DNA from: Gnetum montanum
Taxonomy: Eukaryota; Streptophyta; Gnetopsida; Gnetales; Gnetaceae
Assembly: GCA_015680685.1 (NCBI GenBank)
Contig: MNCI01008000.1
Location: 7,456 to 71,455 of the forward strand
Direction of reading: 5' to 3'
DNA length: 64,000 bases
The position numbers were made by a program, and so were the translations under genes. Numbering within the stretch: the first letter of the stretch is position 1; every line of letters starts with the position of its first letter. The notes under the pieces were generated by a model that saw only the letters and a list, made by a program, of their open reading frames with translations, made no database searches and was not told where the DNA came from. Shown here piece after piece: positions 36,901-44,800 of this stretch.

Positions 36901-39900
36901 GTAAATGAAAACAAACAAATTTCAGGAAAGGGAGATGTGAATACACAAACTCATGACAACCAAAGCATCATCAAAGTCAAGGTATGTGAGATAGTAAAAG
37001 TTATACTATCTAAACAAATTATAATAAGCTGCCATTTACTGAATAAAAAGTTTGAATAGAATGGTCATGTATGGTAGCAATGCTAACCATATATAACAGC
37101 GGAGTTGCTATTTGGAGAACCAATATGGGAGATATGAAATGAGTGGGTTGACTAAGTTATCAAAAGATTCATCTAGCAACCTAGGAAATAGTCTTGTAAG
37201 AAAGTATGAAGGTTAGATCAAACAATAAAGAATCTGATGTTTGCTATGTACAATTTAAAGTGCAATACATAAAAGCAAAGATGAATAAACGAATAAAACT
37301 AATATTAGTGCCATGTATGTTATCTATGGAACTAAAACTCAGTTGTAATATAAACAAAACAATCTAAGTTTCCATAATAACTTCCTAAATTTGTTTCCTT
37401 CTTGGTTTCATCATTTTCATATCGGATGAAATCTCACCGCTGCCCCTACTCTTCATAATATTTATTAACATTCTGCAAAAACAGGTATAATTCCTTGGCT
37501 GACCAGTGCTGGGGCATTCTTAAAGTTGCTAATTAGTCAGCTATATTAGCATACCACAGGTCCTTCATTCTAACTTGGACCTTGCATAGTTTTTCATTCT
37601 AAAACTCATCATTCAAAATGTTTGTCTTCTCCTTGGATTTCTAAATGAGAAATATTATCAGCCATTGCATTTTCCATACCCCTTTTATCTAAATTTGCAA
37701 GTCAATTTCTTGGAGCAGTAAACTGTTGGACTAGATAGCAATGCCAACAATATTAGCCACTAAGCTTTTCTAGAAGTTTCTAGGTGATTGCAGAATATGT
37801 CTAAGTTCAATCAGTGGCTTAGTTTGAAAGGAACCACATGTGTATATGAGATAACAGGTAAAGGAATTGACTCCTGACCATTGGTAAAGGCTTGGGACTT
37901 ACTTTTAGTTTCTTACCTTTCATCATGTTTTTGGATGTGTGGTTGGTTTTTTTCCATTGTACTCATTTTTGTTTCTGATCATAGAATCTATTATTGTTAA
38001 TGGGCCCTAACATAAACACGAGATCATAACCTAAAGATTTTCTACCATTTTTTATGGCTAATAAGATACTGAGTGATCAGTATAAACCTTGTTTTATATC
38101 CTGCCAAATAATGCCAAAATTTATCTAATGCAAATGCAATAACTAATACTATGCTTTTTTTTGTTGTGGTGACATTAATTTGAGCTGAAATCTGATAAAC
38201 TAATTTAAATACATTTTAAAAATAGAAACATTACATAAACATAGAAAAGTAATATCATGGTATTTTAAGAGCATTAAGATAGCTTTTGTTTAACCTAAAC
38301 ACAAAAAGACAGATATTTGAAATGTTATAATATGTTCATCTTTTTATGATCTAATTTGGATGTTCTTAGCCAGTGTATGGAATTCATGCTCAAACATGGT
38401 TCTAGAGGTTTTTCTTCAATTTTAATAAATTTTACGCAAGTTACAAATTCTTATCTTGGTCCTAAAGAACTATCATATCATTTTTCTAATAACGTATTAC
38501 TTTGCAATAAGGTGAGTAACATCTGTTTCATGGCTTGATAACGAATTTGATAAGGCAATGATTTTTTTTCATAGCTAATAATACAGTTTAGCATCATGTT
38601 AACAAATCAATTCTAATAGATTGGATTGAAACTTTCTTGATCCTTTTTTTCTTTTTTTGGCACAGTATTTCAATGTGAGGGTTGTAAAGCAATGCTCTCT
38701 CATGAGTTCTACTTTCATGGTGAAACTCATGGAGTATGGTTTAGTGAACCTTATCTGGCCAAACATGTTATGTGACTAGGTAAATAAAAATTGAAATAGA
38801 AGACTGATATACATTAAGAGACACGGATTGTGGAGTATATATGGTTCCAATAAAGGAACATCACCAATTTTGATCCCTGACAAAGGCTGACATAATTAGT
38901 CTATTTTGAAAAATAACATCTAGGTGAGCAATTTAGCAACCCATACAGCTATAGCTATTGTTTTATCACTAATATTGCATCAGCTGTTCAATAACATCAA
39001 CCAAGAAAGACTGCTTTCAGCAACCATTCAAAAGCATTTCAATCAAGCGGCAAAAAGAATCCAAAAAATAATGAAATTCCTTCTTCAATCTATAAAAAAA
39101 TACTGCTCACCTCATAGCCATGCATCGCAATCTTCTCCGCACAAGCCTTGGATTTAGACTGCAAAACATGCATGTCATGTTATTATATGATTCTTATTTC
39201 AAATAACTACAAACTATAATCATTTGATAAATTCATGGGTGAATTAAAGATAAATGTTAAATAAAATAGTGTGGTTTCCACCAAGTTCCAAAGTCAATAT
39301 AGTTTCATTTAGGGATCAACAGTCTTAAAAAACCGCTGATGCCTTCTAAAACCGTTTATTATCCGAACCATTGAATAATATACAGAACCAAACCAAGTTG
39401 AGTTGGTGCCAGACTGTCAAGTTGAGGTATCAATGCTGAAAGGAAAAGATCACCAACTTATGCTGCTGCCAAACAAAACTTAAAAGAATCACCACTAGAC
39501 TGCAATGCTTGGATGTCAATAGTTTTTTATACTGCTTTTGCATTTGATTAATGCATGATAAATTATTTAGACATAGATAAAGTAGAGATTTAAGGGAAAT
39601 GGAATGCAAAGAGAACGTAGAGTTCAAAGAGATTGAAAAGTACACAATGAATGGCATCCAAATGTTATTTGTGCCAATTCAAGGTCTACGGGACTTGGTA
39701 AACCAAGATGTTTGATAGCTATAACTTAACAGGATAAACATTATTTGAATAGTTGAGAAAATGAACCGTAGACATAGAACTTCACGGTTATAATATATTA
39801 ATAAATGTTTTTACTGTACTGCATAGAGGCATGGTAAAAAAAATATGTCTGTGGACTCTGGCATCATGTAAACAGCCAGCCATAGAAACTGAAATTGAAA

Positions 39901-41814
39901 TTTTTTATATCCGAAAAGCCTCTTGGACAGTAAAAATGTACATGATATGAATTTTGAAAACATCATTAAGAAGATTACTAAGTGTTCTTGCTAACATTTG
40001 GAACAAATCAACCAAATTTGCAATTGTAATATCCCACATAGATCATCATTAAGAAAATTATCATCATCAAGTCAGTTGTCAACCTTAATGNAGCATTATT
40101 GTCATAAGTCATGAAACAAGAACAAGTACAAACTGAAAAGGATAAGGTAGTTGTGAATAGAACAAATCATTAGCTACAAGCAAAATTGTCTCTACCATGC
40201 TTCTCATTCTCCATAATGCAATACATACTTTATGAAAATGTAAAATGCATCGTCCTTACTGGAATGAGTATGAATTCTGTAGCTCTTTACCTGTCCAAAC
40301 CAAGGTAGGAAGGATTTCATTGTGTTCTAGATGCTTTCAATTGTGTAAGTGTGAACNCGGTAGAGACAATTTTGCTTGTAGCTAATGATTTGTTCTATTC
40401 ACAACTACCTTATCCTTTTCAGTTTGTACTTGTTCTTGTTTCATGACTTATGACAATAATGCTTGCTAAATTTGCCACTATTTGTATGTTGCTGAATCCT
40501 TCTGCATGTTGCGAAGGCTCAGTTCCCTGGCCCTGGCAAATGCCTAATACAGCTTTCAATTTCAATTTTAGTTTTTCATATTTCTATAAATCTTTTTCAT
40601 TTTTTTGTTTCTTAACAGATATCCATCCGTTTTCAATGATGCCAATGGTATAACAGAAATTGTTCACTGTATAAAGTAACAATATGTTGTTCTTTTATGG
40701 AAATATTGATGTTCACTGCACTGCACTTTAGCTCATTTCCTTTCAGCATAACTTTTTGCAATTTTTCTCCATGTTTGCTAAATTTGCATTTATGCATAAG
40801 TGATTTAGATTACTTAATTGAATTTGGTAGGAGGCGGGCAAATTTGTAAAACTACTAATCCTTTAAAGTGAACCTGCCACAAACTATCTCAAAATCATAG
40901 CTACAATTGCCATAGTGTAACGAGGTTAGAATACAATTCACAAGCAAACAAGGGCTTGATTTTAACACACAACTTATTACGGAGTCAAATTAGGAAATAT
41001 AAGTATACGCTTGAAAATGTCGTAAACTAAAAATAGTTATAGTTTCCACCTTACAGGAAATACGACTTCTAACTTTGTGGCTTCTTTCGGAATAGACTTG
41101 AAAATCGTCTCGGATGGCTGCAAACGATCCAGCAACGAATTACCTAACCTGGAAATGAATGAAGTCGTAGAACAACTACTTTAATTCATTTACATCTTGC
41201 AAGTCAAAAACAATTAAATTGAACTGGAAATGAAAGAATTCGTCCAACAACTACTTTAAATCATTTACATCTAGCAAGTCAAAAACAATTAAATAAAAAA
41301 AACACGAAAAATAACGAGAATTTTACCTATAGACTTTATTTTTTATGCTTCCTGGAGATGCCTTCTGTAGCGCAAGCCAACTCTGTTGCATCTGAAATAC
41401 CAAAAACTCTCCGTTTTCAGAGGAAAAAAAAACCGAAATATGAAGCTCATGACGAACTGTTACTCCTACTTCTACTCCCTAGGGCAAAAAACTGCTGCTG
41501 CCAATGAAAACGAAACGTTGCTTTGCTTGCAATCGTTCAGAAAACGATTACTACTCCCATGCGGTTTTATTTGGACGCATATTGCAAAATTACAATCATG
41601 TATGTATGTACATTTAAATACTTACTTTGTGCGAAGCAAGGTCGACAAGAAGCTCAGCCTTTGCAGAGAAATTCTTATCAGATTGTACAATATTTCTAAC
41701 GTCAACGTACATGTTTTGAAATGCTCCCGTTCCCGAAGAAGCTCCATGTCCTGCATTTGGATATGTTGTGCTTGTGCTTGATTCGCATTGCGGTAGTCCG
41801 ATGCACCATGTCAT
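21913..41814 (-). CDS. Mit_KHE1-like protein (mitochondrial K+/H+ exchange-related), nine exons
   Basis: Hand-joined exons (minus strand): 41814-41626, 41391-41327, 41148-41050, 39158-39111, 30672-30603, 28115-28044, 23412-23299, 22326-22182, 21920-21913. Together they give 269 codons plus TAA without a stop, and every intron is GT-AG (phases 0,2,2,2,0,0,0,1). Residues 64-117 carry a W-x(n)-GSIKNKVYRLGNSLLDR segment, then ETIFKSIP and VVFP; residues 119-128 are LNPRLVRRRL; residues 143-171 form a hydrophobic hairpin with LPITALFS and VLPLPN; HSHWRALQGSERL follows. This order is what I know of plant proteins of the Mit_KHE1 family (PF10173), whose yeast member is linked to mitochondrial K+/H+ exchange. 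The biochemical role in plants is not established. The ATG at 41814 is the first after an in-frame TGA; the first ~35 residues are poorly supported. The gene spans 19.9 kb because introns are long. Confidence 0.82.
22182..22326 (-). CDS. Exon 8 of the Mit_KHE1-like gene
   Basis: It encodes VPRPSEELENF through VLKWRDYNG. The acceptor is TCCAAAG and the donor ACGGAG|GTATCT. The C-terminal LSNSTISSICKVYNLD segment looks like a small helical domain. Confidence 0.82.
23299..23412 (-). CDS. Exon 7 of the Mit_KHE1-like gene
   Basis: It encodes GSERLCLLVSDTANAW through LKDCPW in 38 codons. The acceptor is TTTTACAG and the donor CCTTGG|GTAAGA. Confidence 0.85.
23850..25945 (+). pseudogene. Ty1/copia gag-pol remnant in intron 6
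   Basis: Fragments appear in copia order: a degenerate zinc knuckle (WFCKKKGY) near 24196; protease IPDSGASSHIYPNHRYLYSY near 24390; integrase HGVAKWYNKTL near 25195; a conserved region VFGCEAYVHEQKSNRSKLD at about 25390-25460; RT with SLYGLKQAPKQW near 25640, LYVDDM near 25780 and MKDLRPTTKILGMEI near 25865. Several hundred residues between these are missing and stops abound. LTRs were not found. It is antisense to the host gene. Confidence 0.8.
26085..26241 (+). pseudogene. L1-type LINE fragment (zf-RVT part), left piece
   Basis: The frame reads GRLLTKDYL, then CIFCSQVPKTLNHLFY, the zinc-ribbon-like C-terminus of plant L1 reverse transcriptases. It stops where a SINE begins at 26243. Confidence 0.5.
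26243..26398 (-). mobile_element. tRNA-derived SINE, copy 1
   Basis: On the minus strand it starts GGTGTTAGCCTAGTGGTAAG (Pol III box A) and has GGTTCAATTCC (box B) at plus 26333-26343. It then has a shared body with ATCTTGGGGTGTACCTATG and an end GGGTTTTAACACCCG. The same order recurs at 42533-42675. It lies in intron 6, in the same direction as the gene. Confidence 0.75.
26570..27058 (-). repeat. Possible solo LTR (copia-like)
   Basis: The right edge reads, on the minus strand, TGTTGAGCATGTTGG, a plausible LTR start. Inside is GAGAGTTATGTGGTTCAGGC with a following CCTACTTCCAC, resembling the ACGTGGTTCGGC...CTACGTCCAC block of many plant copia LTRs. The left edge is not fixed. It separates two pieces of one L1 fragment. 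Confidence 0.35.
27090..27290 (+). pseudogene. L1-type LINE fragment, right piece
   Basis: VWEALPWCIWYTLWKERNIR resembles the W-x-iWxxRNxR ending of plant L1 ORF2. It likely continues the piece at 26085-26241, split by the SINE and the LTR-like insertion. Confidence 0.4.
27520..27810 (-). pseudogene. Ty1/copia RNase H fragment
   Basis: Minus-strand readings give SLVTWHSKQQTVVQ, then a CELLWLKNFMQDLG segment and, after a shift, YCDNTAA. This is the familiar copia RNase H order (WxSKKQ, AExE, CDNxxA). The short stretch is frameshifted and has no flanking LTR. Confidence 0.65.
28044..28115 (-). CDS. Exon 6 of the Mit_KHE1-like gene
   Basis: It encodes VLPLPNIFLLWNLF and RAHSHWRALQ in exactly 24 codons. 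The acceptor is CTGTCAG and the donor CTTCAG|GTTTGT. Confidence 0.85.
29875..30005 (-). mobile_element. Possible tRNA-derived SINE of another family
   Basis: On the minus strand, GACTGATGGTAAGGTGCTTG resembles box A and TATGGGTTTGAGCTTGGGC resembles box B at tRNA-like spacing. There is only one copy in the window, so the family cannot be confirmed here. Confidence 0.35.
30603..30672 (-). CDS. Exon 5 of the Mit_KHE1-like gene
   Basis: It encodes GAIYHRRYMYISMGFLPITA and LFS. The acceptor is TCTCCCAG and the donor TTTTCG|GTGAGT. This is the first half of the hydrophobic hairpin. Confidence 0.85.
30985..33030 (+). pseudogene. L1-type LINE, 5'-truncated, in intron 4
   Basis: RT motifs in order: CNILLRLFSKMLVSRLLPLM near 31014; AGFVQGRFIQDQ near 31104; SPSRGSQQGDPLS near 31370; the catalytic HYADD at 31501-31515; LGLEINQGKS near 31590; a LGIPL segment near 31710. 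A zf-RVT end follows at 32318-32515 (PKKIKMFLWL, CPLCLNNLETVLHF). Frameshifts and stops separate these. A polyA retroposon is inserted at 32519-32903, after which the L1 frame resumes briefly (FLLWEIWK). Confidence 0.8.
32519..32903 (-). mobile_element. PolyA-tailed retroposon with 13-bp target duplication
   Basis: The 385-bp insert is bounded by identical GCATGGGTAGGCG copies at 32506-32518 and 32904-32916. On the minus strand it ends in an A-rich tail (T-run at plus 32520-32541), as after LINE-driven integration. The body contains G-runs and C-runs and no convincing ORF. It may be a truncated LINE 3' end or a SINE. Confidence 0.75.
33064..34430 (+). pseudogene. Orphan ORF3-like gene with coiled coil, decayed
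   Basis: An open stretch at 33064-33387 (MENMELWRMV, TRIILTKATLAMYLGIHTMG) is followed by 33408-33689 (LLKCLRLEHHVNLPKFFLES). Next is a Glu/Gln/Arg-rich heptad-like region at about 33760-34110 and a Cys/His-rich end. The layout (small N-domain, Leu-Pro-rich block, long coiled coil) matches ORF3 of A and B, but direct identity is low. Stops interrupt it. No LTR is seen beside it. A direct repeat of GGAAATTCCTGATTATCCTC occurs at 34328 and 34351. Confidence 0.4.
34465..36590 (+). pseudogene. RTE-clade LINE, decayed, in intron 4
   Basis: The reading gives KWWNLKKD, a WWSDKVQHAIQNK-like segment near 34720, then 35013-35351 with DRWKIYFQKLINEE, KMKNGKAIGPNNIPIEAWK and VVPIYKNKGDV, then YRGIKLMSH and FGFMPGRSTIEAIF. 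The catalytic FADD reads FVDN at 35784-35795. The end has WQLRWFGHVQRR and RRSKKTWEKAIKDDL, then ADPILLGQ and a GAT-rich tail at 36571-36588. This order and the microsatellite-like tail are typical of plant RTE elements. The endonuclease is missing. Confidence 0.8.
36591..39110. other. Rest of intron 4, no gene recognised
   Basis: AT-rich sequence. Between 36600 and 36960 a plus-strand reading (IRIYTRRLLYNAITTLNDGS) looks like a former coding region, possibly retroelement gag, but no family is clear. Nothing is identified from 37000 to 39110. Confidence 0.3.
39111..39158 (-). CDS. Exon 4 of the Mit_KHE1-like gene
   Basis: This 48-bp exon encodes LNPRLVRRRLRCMAM. The acceptor is TTTTGCAG and the donor ATGAG|GTGAGC. 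The basic block is typical of the family. Confidence 0.85.
40093..40462. repeat. Perfect 104-bp inverted repeat flanked by Ns
   Basis: The left arm is 40093-40196 (GCATTATTGTCATAAG... to ...GTCTCTACC) and the right arm 40359-40462. They are exact reverse complements over all 104 bases, with a 162-bp loop. An N lies two bases before each arm (40091 and 40357). It sits in intron 3. It may be a foldback element or an assembly artefact. Confidence 0.9.
41050..41148 (-). CDS. Exon 3 of the Mit_KHE1-like gene
   Basis: It encodes LGNSLLDRLQ through VVFPV. I chose the donor GTAAG|GTGGAA over the stronger-looking CCT|GTAAGG because only the former keeps exon 4 in the LNPRLVRRRL frame expected for the family. 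Confidence 0.8.
41149..41298 (-). repeat. 75-bp tandem duplication forming most of intron 2
   Basis: Units 41149-41223 and 41224-41298 both start CTGGAAATGAA and share CAACTACTTTAA and GCAAGTCAAAAACAATTAAA. The unit includes the 3' splice site CAG, so intron 2 holds a second, unused copy of its acceptor region. Confidence 0.85.
41327..41391 (-). CDS. Exon 2 of the Mit_KHE1-like gene
   Basis: It encodes MQQSWLALQKASPGSIKNKV and ends in phase 2. The acceptor is TTTCAG and the donor ATAG|GTAAAA. Its first codon is ATG, so a shorter protein starting here is possible. Confidence 0.8.
41626..41814 (-). CDS. Exon 1 of the Mit_KHE1-like gene
   Basis: It encodes residues 1-63. The donor is CACAAA|GTAAGT. 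An in-frame TGA lies four codons upstream of the ATG. The second half (YVDVRNIV, AELLVDLASHK) is the more protein-like part. Confidence 0.65.
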
Positions 41815-41990
41815 AACCTCAAGTCACAATTCAATCAAACGTTTCCGCTGCATAATCATATTGTCTCGTTTTGTGTCATACGATGCTCTGCTCTAAAAGT
41901 TTAAACACACTGGAATCTCTTGCTTCGTGTTTGGTGCTCTTTGTTGGACCACTATTTGGTGACGTTTGGCTCTTCCTCCCGGAAAAAAAT
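41815..41990 (-). promoter_or_regulatory. Likely promoter/5' UTR region of the Mit_KHE1-like gene
   Basis: It lies directly upstream of the ATG. It keeps several CpG sites (in ACGTTT, TCCGC, GTCTCG, TACGAT, TTCGTG, GACGTT, CCCGG), unlike the CpG-poor repeats around it. No clear TATA box was found. Confidence 0.4.
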
Positions 41991-42019
41991 TAAAAAATAC
42001 AAAAATAAGTTAGTGCTTC

Positions 42020-42185
42020 TTTCTCAAATAACATTTATAGATATAGTTAAGTATATAGATCCCGGTTTAGTTTGCTTTGAAAAACGCCTAGTAGAATTGA
42101 AACCATGACTTAGAGTCCTTAAATCAAGAGTCTTACCACTACAAGTCTTACCATTACACTCACATCTCATTGTTAGCCTTTGTTG
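42020..42185 (-). mobile_element. tRNA-derived SINE, copy 2 (degenerate)
   Basis: The minus strand has GGTAAGACTCTTGATTTAAG and GGTTTCAATTC in the same order and spacing as copy 1, with a partly duplicated box A region (GTAATGGTAAGACTTGTAGT). It lies about 200 bp upstream of the host gene start. Confidence 0.55.
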
Positions 42186-42532
42186 ATGGCACCTTGGTTG
42201 ATGAAGGTAAATATTGTCTTATTACTACACATTATAATTGTGAAAGTGGTTATATTCTTATGCATAATTTTGTTAAAATAACTATGGAGTCTATTTTATT
42301 ATTTCTCTTACCCCCAAATGTGCAACGATATAATTAATGAATGTATGTTTTTTACTTTTTACTCTAACATGAGTGCAAAGTTTGATTTCCCACTTCCCCC
42401 ACCCCACCCCACCCCACCTTTTTCTTGGTAAAAACCAAAACTAGATGACCAACTAGATGATTGTATATGTACCTTCAACACAAACTTTCATGATACTTTC
42501 TTTAAACATAATGATATCTCAAATCAACACAA

Positions 42533-42675
42533 TAAGGTGTTAGCCTAGTGGTATAGGTCTTGGCCTTATAACCTCAAGTCACAATTCTGATTCTACTAAG
42601 TAACACTAAGTTATAAAAACTTCTATAAATCTTGGGGTGTACCTATGTTTCAATTATTTCAGGTTCCAACACATC
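42533..42675 (+). mobile_element. tRNA-derived SINE, copy 3
   Basis: It starts AATAAGGTGTTAGCCTAGTG, then GTATAGGTCTTGG. It has the body CTTGGGGTGTACCTATGTTT and ends CAGGTTCCAACAC, colinear with copy 1. Box B is damaged (TCACAATTCTGATTC). Confidence 0.65.
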
Positions 42676-43469
42676 CTACTCCCCCCAAAATCAGCAACCT
42701 CATGGTGGGACACTCTTCTCTAGTAGGTTTCATCTACCCTACTATGTGGGTAGGGGTTGTGCTACCAACTCACCTCCCTAACAATAGGTACACCTAAGAC
42801 ATATAGCTAACATGATACTTGATGCATTATGACCCTCTCTAATTTTGCCTAAGAATCAAGTTGGCTATATATCTTGCATGTACTTATCTAATTGTTTCAA
42901 GTTCTAGTACATTTTCGCCATCCCTTATTTATTTTCTTCGACATAGGCATCAAAAACCCAAAACAATTTGACTATAGATACATCCTTCTTCTAGGCCCCT
43001 TATTCCTCCTACATGGATGTCAAAACTCCACTAATGTTAATCCCAAACCCAAATCAAAAAAAGAGGGGTTAGCATCAAGTTAGCAACTAGTTGTAAAACC
43101 ATTCCAAGTCTCATGGATAAGGGTTTTTTTTTTTAGATTTTACAAATGTTATGACATTCTTCTAATGTGATGCATAGTAGTCACAACACCCATTTGCTAT
43201 GGAGAATGGGCAAGGGCTTACTAGGGCATCTTTCAAAAGTGATGCACAACATTGTCTCCTTAATGTTGTAGATAGTGAACAAGGGCTCTAACAAAAATTT
43301 TGGATTGTAGCCTAGAACAAACCAAGCAATAGGGGGTTTCAAAGTGAAAATTAATAGTGATTGATACTGGCATGGGTAATATTGACAATATCACTAGAGA
43401 GACATTTGAAATTATTAATGTCATGAATAGACAAAAAATCATCATTAGCTACCATTAAGAAACAAGATG

Positions 43470-43672
43470 GGAAGCGAAAAGAGCTCGAGAGTTGGGCAAG
43501 AGTTACCAACTTTTCTACTCATAAAAGAAAATCATTGAAGATGATATAAAGAAATTGCAAATAAATATATATCTAGTTATTTATAGAGGTAAATGGCAAA
43601 AAAAAAAACTCATGTAGCCAACCCCATTTTGTTAGAACAAGGGATGATGATGATGATGATGATGATGATGTA
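43470..43672 (+). pseudogene. RTE LINE 3' end, 5'-truncated
   Basis: The reading KIIEDDIKKLQIN, then RGKWQ and THVANPILLEQG, matches the C-terminus of the RTE copy at 36460-36570. It ends in (GAT)n at about 43649-43672. Confidence 0.7.
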
Positions 43673-43675
43673 TAT

Positions 43676-43830
43676 CCAAGATACATAATCCCTCTAATAA
43701 AGGGGAGACATATAGTCAAGCTAAAACTTTATAGCTTAACATTACCTACTAGAATAAAACCCTTAAGTGGGAGCTTCCAAATCAATAGTGTTATCACTAA
43801 GCTAACACTTCATTGTTTATAGCCAATAGG
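43676..43830 (-). mobile_element. tRNA-derived SINE, copy 4 (degenerate)
   Basis: It shares GGGAGCTTCCAAATCAATAG, TTATCACTAAGCTAACACTT and the CCAAGATACATA end with copy 1. It begins directly after the RTE tail. Confidence 0.55.
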
Positions 43831-43861
43831 ATACTTTAAAAGAACTTAAGAATAACATAAC

Positions 43862-43945
43862 AATGCCTTAAGCATGACTCAAACTGGCAAACTCTTTTCC
43901 TCAAATCCTTGTTAGAAAATGAGCTAACCAATTAAGCCACCTCTC
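43862..43945 (-). mobile_element. tRNA-like SINE of a second family
   Basis: The minus strand reads GGTGGCTTAATTGGTTAGCT (box A) and CCAGTTTGAGTCATGC (box B). The intervening sequence does not form a credible anticodon arm, so it is a tRNA-derived repeat and not a tRNA gene. Confidence 0.45.
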
Positions 43946-44009
43946 ATTGGCTTGTTTTCCTCCAATATAAGGGGGTGTCAAAACCAAAACTTTTTTTTAA
44001 CAATAATTA

Positions 44010-44105
44010 CTCCCCAAGACACATAGTCAATCTATCACTTTATAACTTAGAATTGCTCACTAAACTTAAATCTAGAAGTTGGACCTTCTAAATCAAAAGT
44101 CCTTT
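44010..44105 (-). mobile_element. tRNA-derived SINE, copy 5 (partial)
   Basis: It shares CCCCAAGACACATAGTCAAT, ACTTTATAACTTAGAATTGC and CTTCTAAATCAAAAGTCC with copies 1 and 4. The box A end is missing. Confidence 0.5.
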
Positions 44106-44199
44106 TCCTTCAACATGGATTAATTAACATGTATAAAAAATATCTCTTTTAACTATTCTTGAATATTAAGGCATTTTAATCATTCTAATCTACACCCTT

Positions 44200-44800
44200 A
44201 TTAATGAGTAATAGAATATTCTAATACTCAACCATACAAATCACAAATGTTCACGTTCAACCATATCGTAATTCATGGATGGACAATGTAAGTCTACTAG
44301 TGCTTTAACAATAAGTTCATGATCATTGTCTTCCCACTTAGAGTTAGCAAGTTGCAAAATGCATAGTTTAACTCTTAGTGAGGTAAATGATAAAATGATA
44401 TTAGTTGGCTTTAAGTATGCTAAGTGTAGACATGGTAAAAATGGATATAATTTCTTATTTTTAAGTACAATGAAAATGTAAAGTTATTCTCTTATGACGA
44501 TTAAGTATCCATTCCTAGTTTTCTATATACATCTTGGGTTGATGTAACTGTTTCTGGGATTACCAAGTAACTTTACTATTGAGTGAATCAAGTAAAGTCA
44601 CTACTAAGTTATCAAACAATTACACTTTACACTTGAAACTAGTTGCACTCATTCTACCTTACTAATGAACATGGGCATAATAAATGAATTAAGGAATGTA
44701 AATGACTTAGTAAAAAAAAATATTATCATAAGATACAAAAACCCATAAACATCATCATCACATATATAAGAGTACATAGAGTTTTAGACAATTATAAATA
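44200..44800 (-). repeat. Decayed Athila-like LTR (F)
   Basis: It contains TACTCAACCATACAAATCAC, a CATGATCATTGTCTTCCCA block and GATTACCAAGTAA in the LTR order seen at 45392-46294, plus a minus-strand TATTTATA-like box near 44790. It has no CpG and its edges are unclear. No internal region is attached. Confidence 0.55.

Noticed and set aside
38356-38538. 60-codon ORF in intron 4
   Set aside because: It does not fit the gene model and resembles no known domain.
21913-41814. The host gene being a pseudogene
   Set aside because: An apparent frame break at exon 3/4 disappears when the second donor (GTGGAA) is used, and no other disabling change was found.
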